Source: Gemmiger sp. An194 (GTDB taxonomy: Bacteria; Bacillota; Clostridia; Oscillospirales; Ruminococcaceae). Taken from it: a stretch of DNA of 64,000 nucleotides. Positions 32,372 through 40,241 of this stretch are shown here, piece by piece. How positions within the stretch are numbered: position 1 is the stretch's first letter; every line of letters starts with the position of its first letter. Location of the stretch: assembly GCF_002160145.1 (NCBI RefSeq), contig NZ_NFKA01000003.1, forward strand, positions 1 through 64,000. The letters are read 5' to 3'. The notes under the pieces are model-generated. The model was not told where the DNA came from and searched no databases. It saw nothing but the letters and a program-made list of their open reading frames with translations. Made by a program: the position numbers and the translations under genes.

Positions 32372-33196
32372 TTAACTTTCGTTCTTGGACGTTTGTGCAA
32401 GCGCTTCCGGCGCGTCAAAGCGGCTCCTCTGACTGAGGGTAAAGGCGGTGCAGGCAAGGCCCGCGGCCAGCAAAGCCAGCTCGGTGAGCACCGACGCCAC
32501 GGCGGTGTTCACCACATAGGACAGGCCCATCAGCACGAGGGAGACGCCGGCGTTGAACACGGTATGAGCCAGGATGGCCGCCAGATACAGCCCCGGGCGG
32601 CGGCGCTTCACCGCCAGGAACACCAGGCAGGTGGCGAACACGTGGTACATCACCGCGCTCACCCGCTCCAGAATGCCCAGGTAGACCATAAGCGGGCTGG
32701 CCGCGGCCAGCTGCTGGGTGACGGCCTGCAAAAGGTCGTTGCCGAAGCCCAGAGAAGCAGCCAGCTGGGGGTCCCGGACCATCAGGCAGAACAGCAGGTT
32801 GTTCAGCTGACCCAGACCGATGAGCAGGATCACCTCGCAGAGGCCGTGGCCCAGACCGAAGCTGAGCATATCCTTGTAGGTGCGGTGTTTTTTCAAAAGC
32901 TTTGCCCCTACCAGCCGAGCGGTCTCCTCAAACAGACCGGCGGACAGCCCGCCCACCACGATCACATACACCACGGTATGGGCCGCAAAGGCCGCAAACC
33001 AGCTCTGGGTGCTGAGCACCTGCAGCAGAGGGATGCGCAGCAAAATCTGGCTGACAAAAAAGCTGGCAAAGCCCGCCAGCAGGGGCAGCGGATTCAGCTT
33101 CCGGGTGATGAGCAGCACCGCCAGCACCACCACCGGCAGGATCAGGGTGCATACCAGCGACACCCCGAAGGAAATCACCAAAGCGTCCGAAATCAT
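32372..33196 (-). CDS. YhfC-family intramembrane glutamic-type metalloprotease-like protein
   Basis: 274-aa membrane protein with about seven helices, of the YhfC group related to the CPBP/PrsW intramembrane proteases. The conserved Glu pair lies in GLFEETARL and the second active-site motif in FGLGHGLCEVILL. Substrate unknown. It follows ybjQ by 18 bp and completes a merR-ybjQ-yhfC operon, so the tethered MerR factor could conceivably be its regulator or substrate; that is inference only. Confidence 0.85.
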   Translation of the reverse strand: MISDALVISFGVSLVCTLILPVVVLAVLLITRKLNPLPLLAGFASFFVSQILLRIPLLQVLSTQSWFAAFAAHTVVYVIVVGGLSAGLFEETARLVGAKLLKKHRTYKDMLSFGLGHGLCEVILLIGLGQLNNLLFCLMVRDPQLAASLGFGNDLLQAVTQQLAAASPLMVYLGILERVSAVMYHVFATCLVFLAVKRRRPGLYLAAILAHTVFNAGVSLVLMGLSYVVNTAVASVLTELALLAAGLACTAFTLSQRSRFDAPEALAQTSKNES

Positions 33197-33214
33197 ATCC
33201 TCATTCCTCCCTTT

Positions 33215-33529
33215 TCAGTCCACAAAGCGCACGGCGGTGCCGTAGGCGATGCACTCGGCGGCGCTCTGCATCACGCTGGAGGAGGCGTAGCGCAGGTTCA
33301 GTACCGCGTCCGCCCCCATGGCCTCGGCCTCCTTCACCATGCGGCCGGTGGCGATCTGCCGGGCCTCGGCCAGCATCTCGGTGTAGTCGGCGATCTCGCC
33401 GCCCACCAGGCCCTTCATGGCGCTCATGAAGTCCTTGCCGAAGTTTTTGCTCTGCACCACGTTGCCTTTTACCACGCCCAGCACCTCATAATTTCTGCCG
33501 GGAACGTGGTCAATAGTTACGATAATCAT
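33215..33529 (-). CDS. YbjQ/UPF0145 heavy-metal-binding-domain protein
   Basis: 104-aa protein of the YbjQ family with the expected features: EVLGVVKGNVVQSKNFGKDF, a GLVGGEIADYTEMLAEAR core, and AEAMGADAVLNLRYASSSV near the end. The proteins form pentamers, and their function is poorly known despite the heavy-metal-binding name. The start overlaps the merR 3' end by 20 bp, indicating tight coupling. Confidence 0.92.
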   Translation of the reverse strand: MIIVTIDHVPGRNYEVLGVVKGNVVQSKNFGKDFMSAMKGLVGGEIADYTEMLAEARQIATGRMVKEAEAMGADAVLNLRYASSSVMQSAAECIAYGTAVRFVD

Positions 33530-34151
33530 CGATCTCTCCTCCTTTGATCTCCTGAATGCGCTGCCGCAGCGCCAGCAGCGCCCCCACCAGAAACACCAGC
33601 GGGATGCTCAAAAGCAGCACCGCAATGCCCAGCGGCGCGGGCTCGGTGCTCAGCGCCCAGGCCAGAAAGACCTCGGTCACCAGCATCAGAACCACGAAGA
33701 TGCCCGCCGCAAGCCAGGCGCTCCGGAAGCGTTTTTTCTTGTCCCGTTCGTTCACATCCACAAAGCGCACCCCCGTTTCCTCCAGTTGGGCCATCTCGTC
33801 CAGCCGCTTTGCCGCGTCCAGCTCTGCCAGCAGGCCCGGCTCCTTTGCCAGCTCGGCACACAGCGCCTGGGCGGTGTCCAGGTTTTTGCGCCGGTTCTCC
33901 AGCGTTACCAGATGGCGGCGCATGCCCTGGGCCAGGGTCAGGCGGCCCTCCAGCATCACGGCGATCTCGCTGAGCGGCACGTCCAGCTTGCGCAGCAGCT
34001 TGATGCGCCGCAACCGTTCCACATCCTCGTCGGTGTAGCTGCGGTAGCCGTTGCCCGCCTCCCGGCGCGGGCAGAGCAGACCCTCCTTTTCATAAAAACG
34101 GATGTTCTTCTGGCTCATTCCCACCAGAAGTTCCACCTGTTTGATCTGCAT
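33510..34151 (-). CDS. MerR-family regulator with two C-terminal membrane helices
   Basis: 213-aa regulator. N-terminal MerR HTH (1-70) with MQIKQVELLVGMSQKNIRFYEKEGLL and RLRRIKLLRKLDVPLSEI. A central dimerisation helix follows, then two hydrophobic helices (about 146-165, LAAGIFVVLMLVTEVFLAWA, and 171-193) and a short cytoplasmic tail with EIKGGEIDDY. A MerR factor embedded in the membrane is unusual but known in Firmicutes, where sensing may occur at the membrane. It overlaps ybjQ by 20 bp. Copy B of the MITE-like repeat lies upstream. Confidence 0.88.
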   Translation of the reverse strand: MQIKQVELLVGMSQKNIRFYEKEGLLCPRREAGNGYRSYTDEDVERLRRIKLLRKLDVPLSEIAVMLEGRLTLAQGMRRHLVTLENRRKNLDTAQALCAELAKEPGLLAELDAAKRLDEMAQLEETGVRFVDVNERDKKKRFRSAWLAAGIFVVLMLVTEVFLAWALSTEPAPLGIAVLLLSIPLVFLVGALLALRQRIQEIKGGEIDDYRNY

Positions 34152-34290
34152 GGGCCTTCCCTCCCCCGCCGCGCCGAACAGCCCGGCTGTTTTTTGCGTG
34201 CGGCGTGCCTCCTTTGACCGGCGACGCGATGCCTGCTTTGCTATAACATATACCCTCTACCGGGTGGAAGGTCAAGCATTTTTTGCCTTG

Positions 34291-34472
34291 GGCAACACCA
34301 CACAATTCACGCCTGTCGGCTCAGGGGGCGTATCACGCCCAAAATTTCCGTGATATTTCCAAAAATGCGCGCGGGTCCACCAAGGATTGGCTGTGCTTTT
34401 TGGTTCTTATCCCATCTTTTGGGCGAAAAATTTTCCGGCGCGCTCCACTGCCCGGAATTGTGCGGTGCCGCC
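34291..34472. mobile_element. MITE-like element, copy B (about 182 bp, diverged)
   Basis: Starts GGCAACACCACACAATTC and ends near GAATTGTGCGGTGCCGCC. It aligns with copies A and C along its length but has an extra stretch of about 10 bp near 34417-34430, and the inner hairpin is degraded on one arm. Confidence 0.8.
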
Positions 34473-34529
34473 CTTGTTTTGCGCGATTTTTTGTTTTCCC
34501 CCACCGGAATCCTGCCGCCGACTGCACAA

Positions 34530-34572
34530 AAAAGCCGCGGCCGGGGTTTTGTCCCGGCCACGGCCTTGCATT
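34530..34572 (-). terminator. Terminator of the surface-protein operon
   Basis: GCCGCGGCCGGG/CCCGGCCACGGC arms (34535-34566), TTTTTT on the minus strand, about 25 bp after the 34598-35590 gene. Confidence 0.85.
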
Positions 34573-34597
34573 TCATTCAGATCGAGCGGAAGGAAAA

Positions 34598-35590
34598 TTA
34601 TTCGCCCTCTGCGCTCTTCTTGCGATTGATTGCAAACACGATGGCCGCAATCACCACAATGGCAACCACTGCGCCGCCGATGGCCAGAGGCATCACGCTG
34701 CCGCTGGTGCCCTCACCGGGCAGGTTGGCCTGCGGGGTGCTCTCATCGGGGATCTCCACATCCTCACCGCCGGGGGTGTTGTCGCCGCCCGCCTGGGGAG
34801 TGTTATCCTCGGGGATGGTCACGGTATCGCCGCCTTCACCGGTGCCTGCGCCAGCGCCACCGGCTCCGCCGGCACCACCTGCGCCGCCGCCTGCTACCGC
34901 CGCGCCGCCCACAACGGTCTGATCCTCATACTGAATCACAGTACCGCCCGGAGTGGTCACGGTCTCGGTTACATTGTTTACGGCCGCGGTGTAGTAGAAG
35001 TTCACCACGTTCTGGTCCGCGTTGGCGGAGACGGTCAGCTGCTGGCTGGCTGCCTCGGCGGTGTAGTTCTCGATGTTGTTCAGCGCGTAGAAGGTCAGGC
35101 TCTGGCCCACGGGTGCAGAACCCTGCAGGCTGGGAGCCACCTCGGCGCCGGTCTCACGGTCCAGGTAATGCACGGTGAAGACCGCGTCCTCACTGCTGGC
35201 ACGCAGGGTGTACTGGGCCACCGCGTTCACGTCGCCGCTGGCAGTGCCGCCGGTGTAGCCCTGGGCGGCATCGGTCACAAAGTAGCGGGTGGCGTCCTCG
35301 TTCATCACGATATCGGTCAGCTGGGGAGCGTTGGGCAGAGCCGCGCCCTCGTTCAGCCGCACAGCCACCGCGCCGGTGGCCTCGCTGGTCTTCACCTCGC
35401 CGTATTTTTCCAGCCCGGCGATGAAGGAATCGGTGAACGTACCGTGCTCACCAGGGCGGAAGGTCACCACATAGGTGGTGGCTTCGGTGGAGGAAGCATC
35501 ATCTTCCGCCGCCAGGGCGGGCATCGCACAAACGCTTACCGCCAGGCACAGGCCCAGCAGCCCGGCCAACAGCTTATTTGTTCTGCGCAT
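34598..35590 (-). CDS. Exported surface protein with MucBP-like domain and C-terminal anchor
   Basis: 330-aa exported protein. Signal peptide MRRTNKLLAGLLGLCLAVSV ending MPALA. Middle region has a MucBP/Flg_new-like fold (FTVHYLDRETGAEVAPSL ... NIENYTAEAASQQLTV ... VVNFYYTA). A Gly/Ala-rich spacer leads to LPGEGTSGS, one membrane helix and a basic tail RKKSAEGE; this resembles a sortase signal but deviates from LPxTG. Last gene of the surface locus, overlapping the preceding gene by 17 bp, with AAGGAGG upstream. Role: surface adhesin or pilus-associated protein. Confidence 0.75.
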   Translation of the reverse strand: MRRTNKLLAGLLGLCLAVSVCAMPALAAEDDASSTEATTYVVTFRPGEHGTFTDSFIAGLEKYGEVKTSEATGAVAVRLNEGAALPNAPQLTDIVMNEDATRYFVTDAAQGYTGGTASGDVNAVAQYTLRASSEDAVFTVHYLDRETGAEVAPSLQGSAPVGQSLTFYALNNIENYTAEAASQQLTVSANADQNVVNFYYTAAVNNVTETVTTPGGTVIQYEDQTVVGGAAVAGGGAGGAGGAGGAGAGTGEGGDTVTIPEDNTPQAGGDNTPGGEDVEIPDESTPQANLPGEGTSGSVMPLAIGGAVVAIVVIAAIVFAINRKKSAEGE

Positions 35591-36332
35591 CGCTTGCTTC
35601 CTCCTTCTTTTTCTTCTTGGTCAGCACCAGCAGCACGATCGCCGCCAGCACGACCACCACAGCACACACCGCAATGATGTTGAAATCGCCGGTCTGAGCC
35701 GATACCACGATGGTGCGTACCTGGGTCACCACATTGGGGGCGCCCTGCACCGTCTCGGTGGTCACAACGGTCTTCACATCAGGCACATCAGCCGCCTGGA
35801 AGCGGAATTCGATCTTGCCTTCCGCGCCCATGTAGCTCACATTGGTGGCGGTGGCGTCCGGGGTGATGCTCAGCACCACGTCCGCGGTCTGGCCCGGGTC
35901 CAGAGTGGCCACCAGCGGGTATTCCTCCAGCTGCTTGTTCAGCTCTTCCAGACCGGTGGTGGTGTCGCCGCCCACCAGGGTGCCGGTGGCCTTGCCGGTG
36001 GCGGGGTCATAGCCGTACAGGGTATTGCCGCCGCAGGTCAGGCTTACAGTGTAGCCGGTATCCTTTGCATTGGAAGCGCCGATCAGGGTGCTCACAACGC
36101 TGGTATCCATGTAGAAGTAGGCGGCCTTGTTGCCGGTGTTCTCCAGCGTGATGGTGCCGGTGTAGGTCTTGCCCGGAATCATCTGGGTAAAGCCGCTCAT
36201 CTGAGTGCTGCCCGAATAGGTCAGGTTGGTGCCGTCATAGACCACCTTGTCGGCACCGGCGGCAAAGCAGCCCAGCGCGAATACCGCGCTCAGAGCCAGC
36301 GAGAAAAGGCTCGCGATCAGTTTTTTCTTCAT
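35574..36332 (-). CDS. Exported membrane-anchored surface protein
   Basis: 252-aa protein starting at ATG 36332 (AGGAGG eight bases upstream). Signal peptide (KLIASLFSLALSAVFALGCF), a beta-rich ectodomain (about 25-195) with TLENTGNKAAYFYMDTSVV and LDPGQTADVVLSITPDAT, as in TasA/pilin-like or DUF-type Ig folds. C-terminal SAQTGDFN precedes a membrane helix and a Lys-rich tail (TKKKKKEE), close to a non-canonical sortase signal. No sortase is encoded in this window. It is probably a shaft or base component of the fibre locus. Confidence 0.7.
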   Translation of the reverse strand: MKKKLIASLFSLALSAVFALGCFAAGADKVVYDGTNLTYSGSTQMSGFTQMIPGKTYTGTITLENTGNKAAYFYMDTSVVSTLIGASNAKDTGYTVSLTCGGNTLYGYDPATGKATGTLVGGDTTTGLEELNKQLEEYPLVATLDPGQTADVVLSITPDATATNVSYMGAEGKIEFRFQAADVPDVKTVVTTETVQGAPNVVTQVRTIVVSAQTGDFNIIAVCAVVVVLAAIVLLVLTKKKKKEEASDAQNK

Positions 36333-36351
36333 CTTCACTGCCTCCTCCCGC

Positions 36352-37005
36352 TTATTCGGTCACGCTGACCAGGTTGCCGCTGGCGTCCAACTGGGCCACA
36401 ACGCCCCAGCTTGCCAGGATGCCACTGGCGTTCAGGTCGGCCGCATCCGCGCCCGCGAACTGTACGCCGTCCGCCACAGCCTCCAGATGTACGTTCATAC
36501 CTGCATACTCGTTGGTCAGGCTTGCCGGGATGCCGATGATCTCCAGCAGCTCGCTGGTGCTCTGGCCCGCCGGTACCGGGTACTTGTAGTAGTACACCTC
36601 GGTCTCGCCCGAGTTGCCCTCGAACAGTTTCTCGGCCTTAATCCAGTCGGCGCTGTTCAGGCCCAGTTCAATGTTTGCGGCATCCAGATCGGTGGTTTTC
36701 CCGTCTGCATCCGCCCAGTATTTGGTCACGGTAACGCGGATGTAGGAATCCACGCTGCCGGTATTGTCTACTTTATAACCGTCTTTTACGTTGATCTTGT
36801 CTGCCGGCATCAGTGCCTTATCCGTCACCGTGAGGGCAACCGGATCGCTTTCGCCGCCAGTCCATTCAATATTCAGGGTGGCCGCCGCCAGAGGCGCCGT
36901 GACCGGGTTCTCCGCACTCGCCTGGCCTGCCGCCAGGGAGCCGCCCACGACTGCGCCCATGACCATAACTGCTGCCAGACCCATCAGCAAAACTCTTTTC
37001 TTCAC
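36352..37005 (-). CDS. Exported TasA-like protein, probable SipW substrate
   Basis: 217-aa exported protein. GTG 37005 is the start: AGGGAG lies upstream and it overlaps the signal peptidase stop (GTGA). Signal peptide VLLMGLAAVMVMGAVVGGSL ends AAGQASA, followed by a beta-rich domain with TDKALMPADKINVKDGYKV, NTGSVDSYIRVTVTKYWAD and PAGQSTSELLEII, the pattern of TasA/camelysin-type (DUF-like) fibre proteins. Directly coupled to the SipW-like gene upstream, it is the obvious substrate. Identity as a fibre subunit is inferred. Confidence 0.75.
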   Translation of the reverse strand: MKKRVLLMGLAAVMVMGAVVGGSLAAGQASAENPVTAPLAAATLNIEWTGGESDPVALTVTDKALMPADKINVKDGYKVDNTGSVDSYIRVTVTKYWADADGKTTDLDAANIELGLNSADWIKAEKLFEGNSGETEVYYYKYPVPAGQSTSELLEIIGIPASLTNEYAGMNVHLEAVADGVQFAGADAADLNASGILASWGVVAQLDASGNLVSVTE

Positions 37006-37499
37006 TTGGAACGCTCCCTTTTCTTTGTTTTGTCTGCAAGTGTCCATAGGATGATCGCCAGGGCAAAAATCGCCACACAGGCCGTGACGCCTGGCCCGGA
37101 ATGCAGCATCTCCGACACTGTGCCCAATACCGGGATGCATACGACCATTTTTCCGACCACACGCTCGTAGCTCACCGGATTCACATCCGGCAGGGCGTTT
37201 GCGTCACCCTTTGTGATCAGCTGCCGCGCCTGCGTGTCGTTTTCCACCACCCGGTGCGTTTCCACAAGGCCGGTGGCCTCGCTGAGCCGGAAGGTGATGA
37301 TATCGCCCTGCTCAAGGGCCTGGGGGTCGCAGCGCTTCACATAGATCGCGCTGCCCACCGGCATTGCCGGTTCCATACTTTGGGTCAATACGTTGTAGAT
37401 CTGATATCCGAATAGTTTTGGTACACTGAAAGGAAGGGCGGCGGCCATTACCGCCAGCAGAAGTACCGTAGCCACGGCACTCAGCGCCTTTGCTTTCAT
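37002..37499 (-). CDS. SipW-like (ER-type) signal peptidase I
   Basis: 165-aa signal peptidase of the archaeal/ER (S26B) type with Ser-His catalysis: S41 in NVLTQSMEPAMPVGS, H82 in VETHRVVEND and D99 in ITKGDAN. Two membrane helices (7-27 and about 135-155). This group, with SipW of Bacillus subtilis, processes TasA/camelysin-type signal peptides. It lies between TasA-like genes and is coupled to the 36352-37005 gene. A second copy is at 39101-39640. Specialisation between them is likely but unproven. Confidence 0.9.
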   Translation of the reverse strand: MKAKALSAVATVLLLAVMAAALPFSVPKLFGYQIYNVLTQSMEPAMPVGSAIYVKRCDPQALEQGDIITFRLSEATGLVETHRVVENDTQARQLITKGDANALPDVNPVSYERVVGKMVVCIPVLGTVSEMLHSGPGVTACVAIFALAIILWTLADKTKKRERSK

Positions 37500-37544
37500 G
37501 GCCGCCGCCCCTTTCGTTTAGTTGTTAGATATTATCTGCCAAAA

Positions 37545-38216
37545 TTACTTATTGCCAAACTCCTGGAACTCAATTACATTGCCGTTGGCATCGGTCAGAG
37601 TGCCATCGACCATCTCAATGAACTGACCTTCGCTGAAGTTTTCGGCCTGAGTGGCAAAAGCCTGAACATTAATACCAAACTGAGCACCTGCGAAGTTATT
37701 GTCCCAAGTGGTGGGAATCTGGATATCGCTGAACAGATCCAGAACTACATCCTCAGTACCATCGGGATCAACAACCTGATTGTAAACATACAGAACACCA
37801 TCGGTGCTGCCCACATTTACATAGTACTCATTCCAGTTGTTCATGGTACCCTGACGCATCATCGCATCATAAACCAGACCCATTACATCATAAGAATCGG
37901 GGCGGCCAAAATGGTTGTAGTCCACACTTACGAAAACGCCCACATATGCGGCAGAGGAATCCTTATCCACGGTCACATATACATTTTTGTCCAGATTATC
38001 GCCAGGCAGAACGTCATCATAAACAATGCCAGTCTCGACTTCGGTCGCTTTATCGCTATCCGAGGTATCCGTCAAGGTGATATCCACATTACCAGTGGTA
38101 AACGCATTGTTCTTTACATCGGTCTTATCGGTGAAGTAAGCCAGAGTAGCGCCGATGGACAGGCAAGCTACCAGGGACAGGCTGACAGCGGCGGTCAGAA
38201 TATTTTTCTTGTTCAT
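37545..38216 (-). CDS. TasA/camelysin-like protein with SipW-type signal
   Basis: 223-aa secreted protein. It has the hallmark SipW-dependent signal: MNKKNILTAAVSLSLVACLS followed by IGATLAYFTDKTDVKNN. The mature part has TGNVDITLTDTSD, VLPGDNLDKNVYVTVD and beta-rich segments like TasA. It is about 40% AT-richer in codon choice than the neighbours by eye. The paralogue at 38274-38936 precedes it. It should be cleaved by a SipW-type peptidase in the locus and polymerise into fibres; the fibre role is inferred. Confidence 0.88.
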   Translation of the reverse strand: MNKKNILTAAVSLSLVACLSIGATLAYFTDKTDVKNNAFTTGNVDITLTDTSDSDKATEVETGIVYDDVLPGDNLDKNVYVTVDKDSSAAYVGVFVSVDYNHFGRPDSYDVMGLVYDAMMRQGTMNNWNEYYVNVGSTDGVLYVYNQVVDPDGTEDVVLDLFSDIQIPTTWDNNFAGAQFGINVQAFATQAENFSEGQFIEMVDGTLTDANGNVIEFQEFGNK

Positions 38217-38273
38217 AGTTTATGTACCTACTTTTCAATTGAAGTGAATTATTATCTAATACCTATCACTGAT

Positions 38274-38936
38274 TTAGTCACCTGCCTGAGCCAGAGAAGC
38301 AACCAGCGCATCAATCGCTACACCATCCTGAGTGAGGGGCTCTTCGTTCTCATCCTTACCCAAATCACCATTCTGTACAGCGTAAGCGTTAATCACAACA
38401 TTAGCATCATTAAGGTGAGTCGTTACGTCTCCGATCGTTACAGTAGTAAAGACAGCCACTTCGCTACCGGCATTCAGAGAAACCGTTCCCTTGCATTTGT
38501 AGATACCATTCTGAGATTCATTCACAGGAGTGCTTCCATCAACATTTGCGATCTTATCCCAAGTGTTAGTGGTATCGATATTGGCGACCATATTAGTGTC
38601 CAATCCGTTAACAATCACATACAGGTTCATTCCTGTGTCAGGAACGGTGACAACCTTGACTGTAGGATCCTTCTGGAGAACATCGTTGGGCAGAATATTA
38701 TCATAGGTATTCGTGGTTACTCGATAATTCCAATCAGTCTGATCCCACTTTCCTTCTTCTTCATTCCAAGCACTCAGCGGATGCTCTTTCAGGTCAATAT
38801 CGATCGCATTATCGAAAGTAAAGGTATTGCTTACCTTCGTGGTCGTATCGCTCAGATAAGCCAGAGTAGCGCCGATGGAGATGCAGGCTACCAGTGCCAG
38901 GGACATACCGCCGATCAACATGTTTTTCATTTTCAT
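38274..38936 (-). CDS. TasA/camelysin-like protein with SipW-type signal (paralogue)
   Basis: 220-aa protein with MLIGGMSLALVACISIGATL followed by AYLSDTTTKVSNTFTF, the SipW-type N-terminus. The ectodomain has ILPNDVLQKDPTVKVVTVPD and NLYVIVNGLD, with beta-strand character and an NxY pattern like camelysin. First gene of its own transcript: a -10 at 39052-39057 preceded by 11-bp direct repeats lies upstream, with a leader hairpin in between. Likely a major fibre subunit. Confidence 0.88.
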   Translation of the reverse strand: MKMKNMLIGGMSLALVACISIGATLAYLSDTTTKVSNTFTFDNAIDIDLKEHPLSAWNEEEGKWDQTDWNYRVTTNTYDNILPNDVLQKDPTVKVVTVPDTGMNLYVIVNGLDTNMVANIDTTNTWDKIANVDGSTPVNESQNGIYKCKGTVSLNAGSEVAVFTTVTIGDVTTHLNDANVVINAYAVQNGDLGKDENEEPLTQDGVAIDALVASLAQAGD

Positions 38937-38995
38937 AATCGTTACGCTCCTTTTTGTGTTTTATTTCACGGGTTTAAAAGAGAAACTTTTTATGA

Positions 38996-39044
38996 AGTAA
39001 AAGCGGTTTGGTGACCGGGCCCTGGGCAAGCCGCTTTTGCTTAC
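38996..39044 (-). other. Leader hairpin of the TasA-like transcript
   Basis: AAAAGCGG/CCGCTTTT arms (39001-39039 region) around a GC-rich loop. It is inside the 5' untranslated region of the 38936 gene. T run is weak, so it may be a stability or control element rather than a terminator. Confidence 0.5.
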
Positions 39045-39051
39045 TGAGTGG

Positions 39052-39089
39052 ATTATACCGGCTTTCGCTTAAAAACCAATTAAAATTCG
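39052..39089 (-). promoter_or_regulatory. Promoter with 11-bp direct repeats (SARP-like site), TasA-like operon
   Basis: -10 TATAAT at 39052-39057. Ten bases upstream are CTTAAAAACCA (39068-39078) and ATTAAAATTCG (39079-39089), two imperfect 11-bp direct repeats. The same geometry is seen at 44279-44316. Confidence 0.7.
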
Positions 39090-39100
39090 AGCTCTGAATT

Positions 39101-39640
39101 TTAATTTGTTCCAGCTTTTTCAGGTTCGCTCTGCTGTGCCTTCTGCTTCTTTTCGTCTTCGGCCGCATCAATAATGGCCGGGATGAAATTCAGCAGAATC
39201 ACCAGCATCACCACACCGCAGATGGACATAATGCCCACCGGGGTGCGGATGTTCTGGATGACAATGCCCAGATAGGGCAGATGGAAATCCGCCCGGCCAT
39301 AGACCTGGCTGAACTGGATATCGCCGTCCGGGCTTTCGTTGGCGTCGCCCTGAGTGACCAGGGTCTGGGCATCGGGATCGATGCTCATCACCCGGTGGGT
39401 CACGAAGGTCTCGCCATCGGACAGATAATAAGTACACACGTCACCGGCTTCCAGCTCACTGGCCTCCACCGGCTTTACGTATACCAGGCTTCCCACCGGG
39501 ATGGTGGGTTCCATGCTGCCGGACAGCACCGCCATCTCCTTGTACCCAAGAAGCATGGGTACAAGGATGACGGCGGCAGCCGCCAACAACACAATCAAAA
39601 CAATGGTGGATAAAATGTTACAAACTTTCTTTACGATCAT
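39101..39640 (-). CDS. SipW-like (ER-type) signal peptidase I, second copy
   Basis: 179-aa signal peptidase with S42 (VLSGSMEPTIPVGS), H82 (FVTHRVMSID) and D99 (VTQGDAN). Two membrane helices (about 10-30 and 133-153), then a charged cytoplasmic tail (EDEKKQKAQQSEPEKAG) not present in the other copy. Follows the TasA-like/pilin gene at 39678-40220 by 37 bp, and lies downstream of the VWA adhesin. It likely cleaves the exported proteins of the first transcript. Confidence 0.9.
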   Translation of the reverse strand: MIVKKVCNILSTIVLIVLLAAAAVILVPMLLGYKEMAVLSGSMEPTIPVGSLVYVKPVEASELEAGDVCTYYLSDGETFVTHRVMSIDPDAQTLVTQGDANESPDGDIQFSQVYGRADFHLPYLGIVIQNIRTPVGIMSICGVVMLVILLNFIPAIIDAAEDEKKQKAQQSEPEKAGTN

Positions 39641-39677
39641 TTAACTAACTCCAAAGGGAAAACTGAGAGCCCGTCTG

Positions 39678-40220
39678 TTATTCTGTTACTGTGGAAGAAA
39701 ACGCTAATTTAGCAGCAGAAACAACATCCGTTCCCGATGGCAAACTGGCAGGCGCTACTGTGCTTTCCTGATACACACCTACACTAAATACTGCCTTCGA
39801 ATTATTTTTCACGTTCTCGCCAATTACTTCAACACCATTAAACAATGGAGCTGTCTTGCTGTTTTCCCCAGGCAGAAGGATCTGATTGTAATAGTAGTAT
39901 CCATCGCCGCCATAACGCCAGCTCTCTGTATAGGTGAATTTTACATCTTCTTCAGTTACCAATACATCAGACGTTTCTCCGCTAATTACGATCGCCTTCG
40001 CTCTCACGTACACAGGAGATTTTCCTGTGTTCAAGACTTCAGGAGCCTTTTCATTAGCTGCAGTACCTTCTTCTTTGATTTCTGTATCCACTTGAGCAAA
40101 CTCAAATGTATTTTTCACCGGAGTACTACTTGCATGAAGATATGCCAAAGTTGTTCCCGCTAACACTATTCCGACCAGCAGAGCAGAAGCCAGAACTCTA
40201 ATAAACCATTTCTTTTTCAT
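39678..40220 (-). CDS. SipW-type exported protein (TasA-like, short)
   Basis: 180-aa exported protein. N-terminus MKKKWFIRVLASALLVGIVL followed by AGTTLAYLHASSTPVKNTFE resembles the SipW-type signal. Ectodomain includes KSPVYVRAKAIVISGET, YYYYNQILLPGENS and NNSKAVFSVGVYQES. It lies between the VWA adhesin (21 bp) and the SipW-like gene. Possibly a minor or tip-adaptor component of the same fibre. Confidence 0.8.
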   Translation of the reverse strand: MKKKWFIRVLASALLVGIVLAGTTLAYLHASSTPVKNTFEFAQVDTEIKEEGTAANEKAPEVLNTGKSPVYVRAKAIVISGETSDVLVTEEDVKFTYTESWRYGGDGYYYYNQILLPGENSKTAPLFNGVEVIGENVKNNSKAVFSVGVYQESTVAPASLPSGTDVVSAAKLAFSSTVTE

Positions 40221-40241
40221 ATTTCTCGCTCCTCTCTCCTG

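Noticed and set aside
38998-39041. Terminator after the second SipW gene
   Set aside because: It lies downstream of the TATAAT that starts the next transcript and has a weak T run, so it was listed as a leader hairpin.
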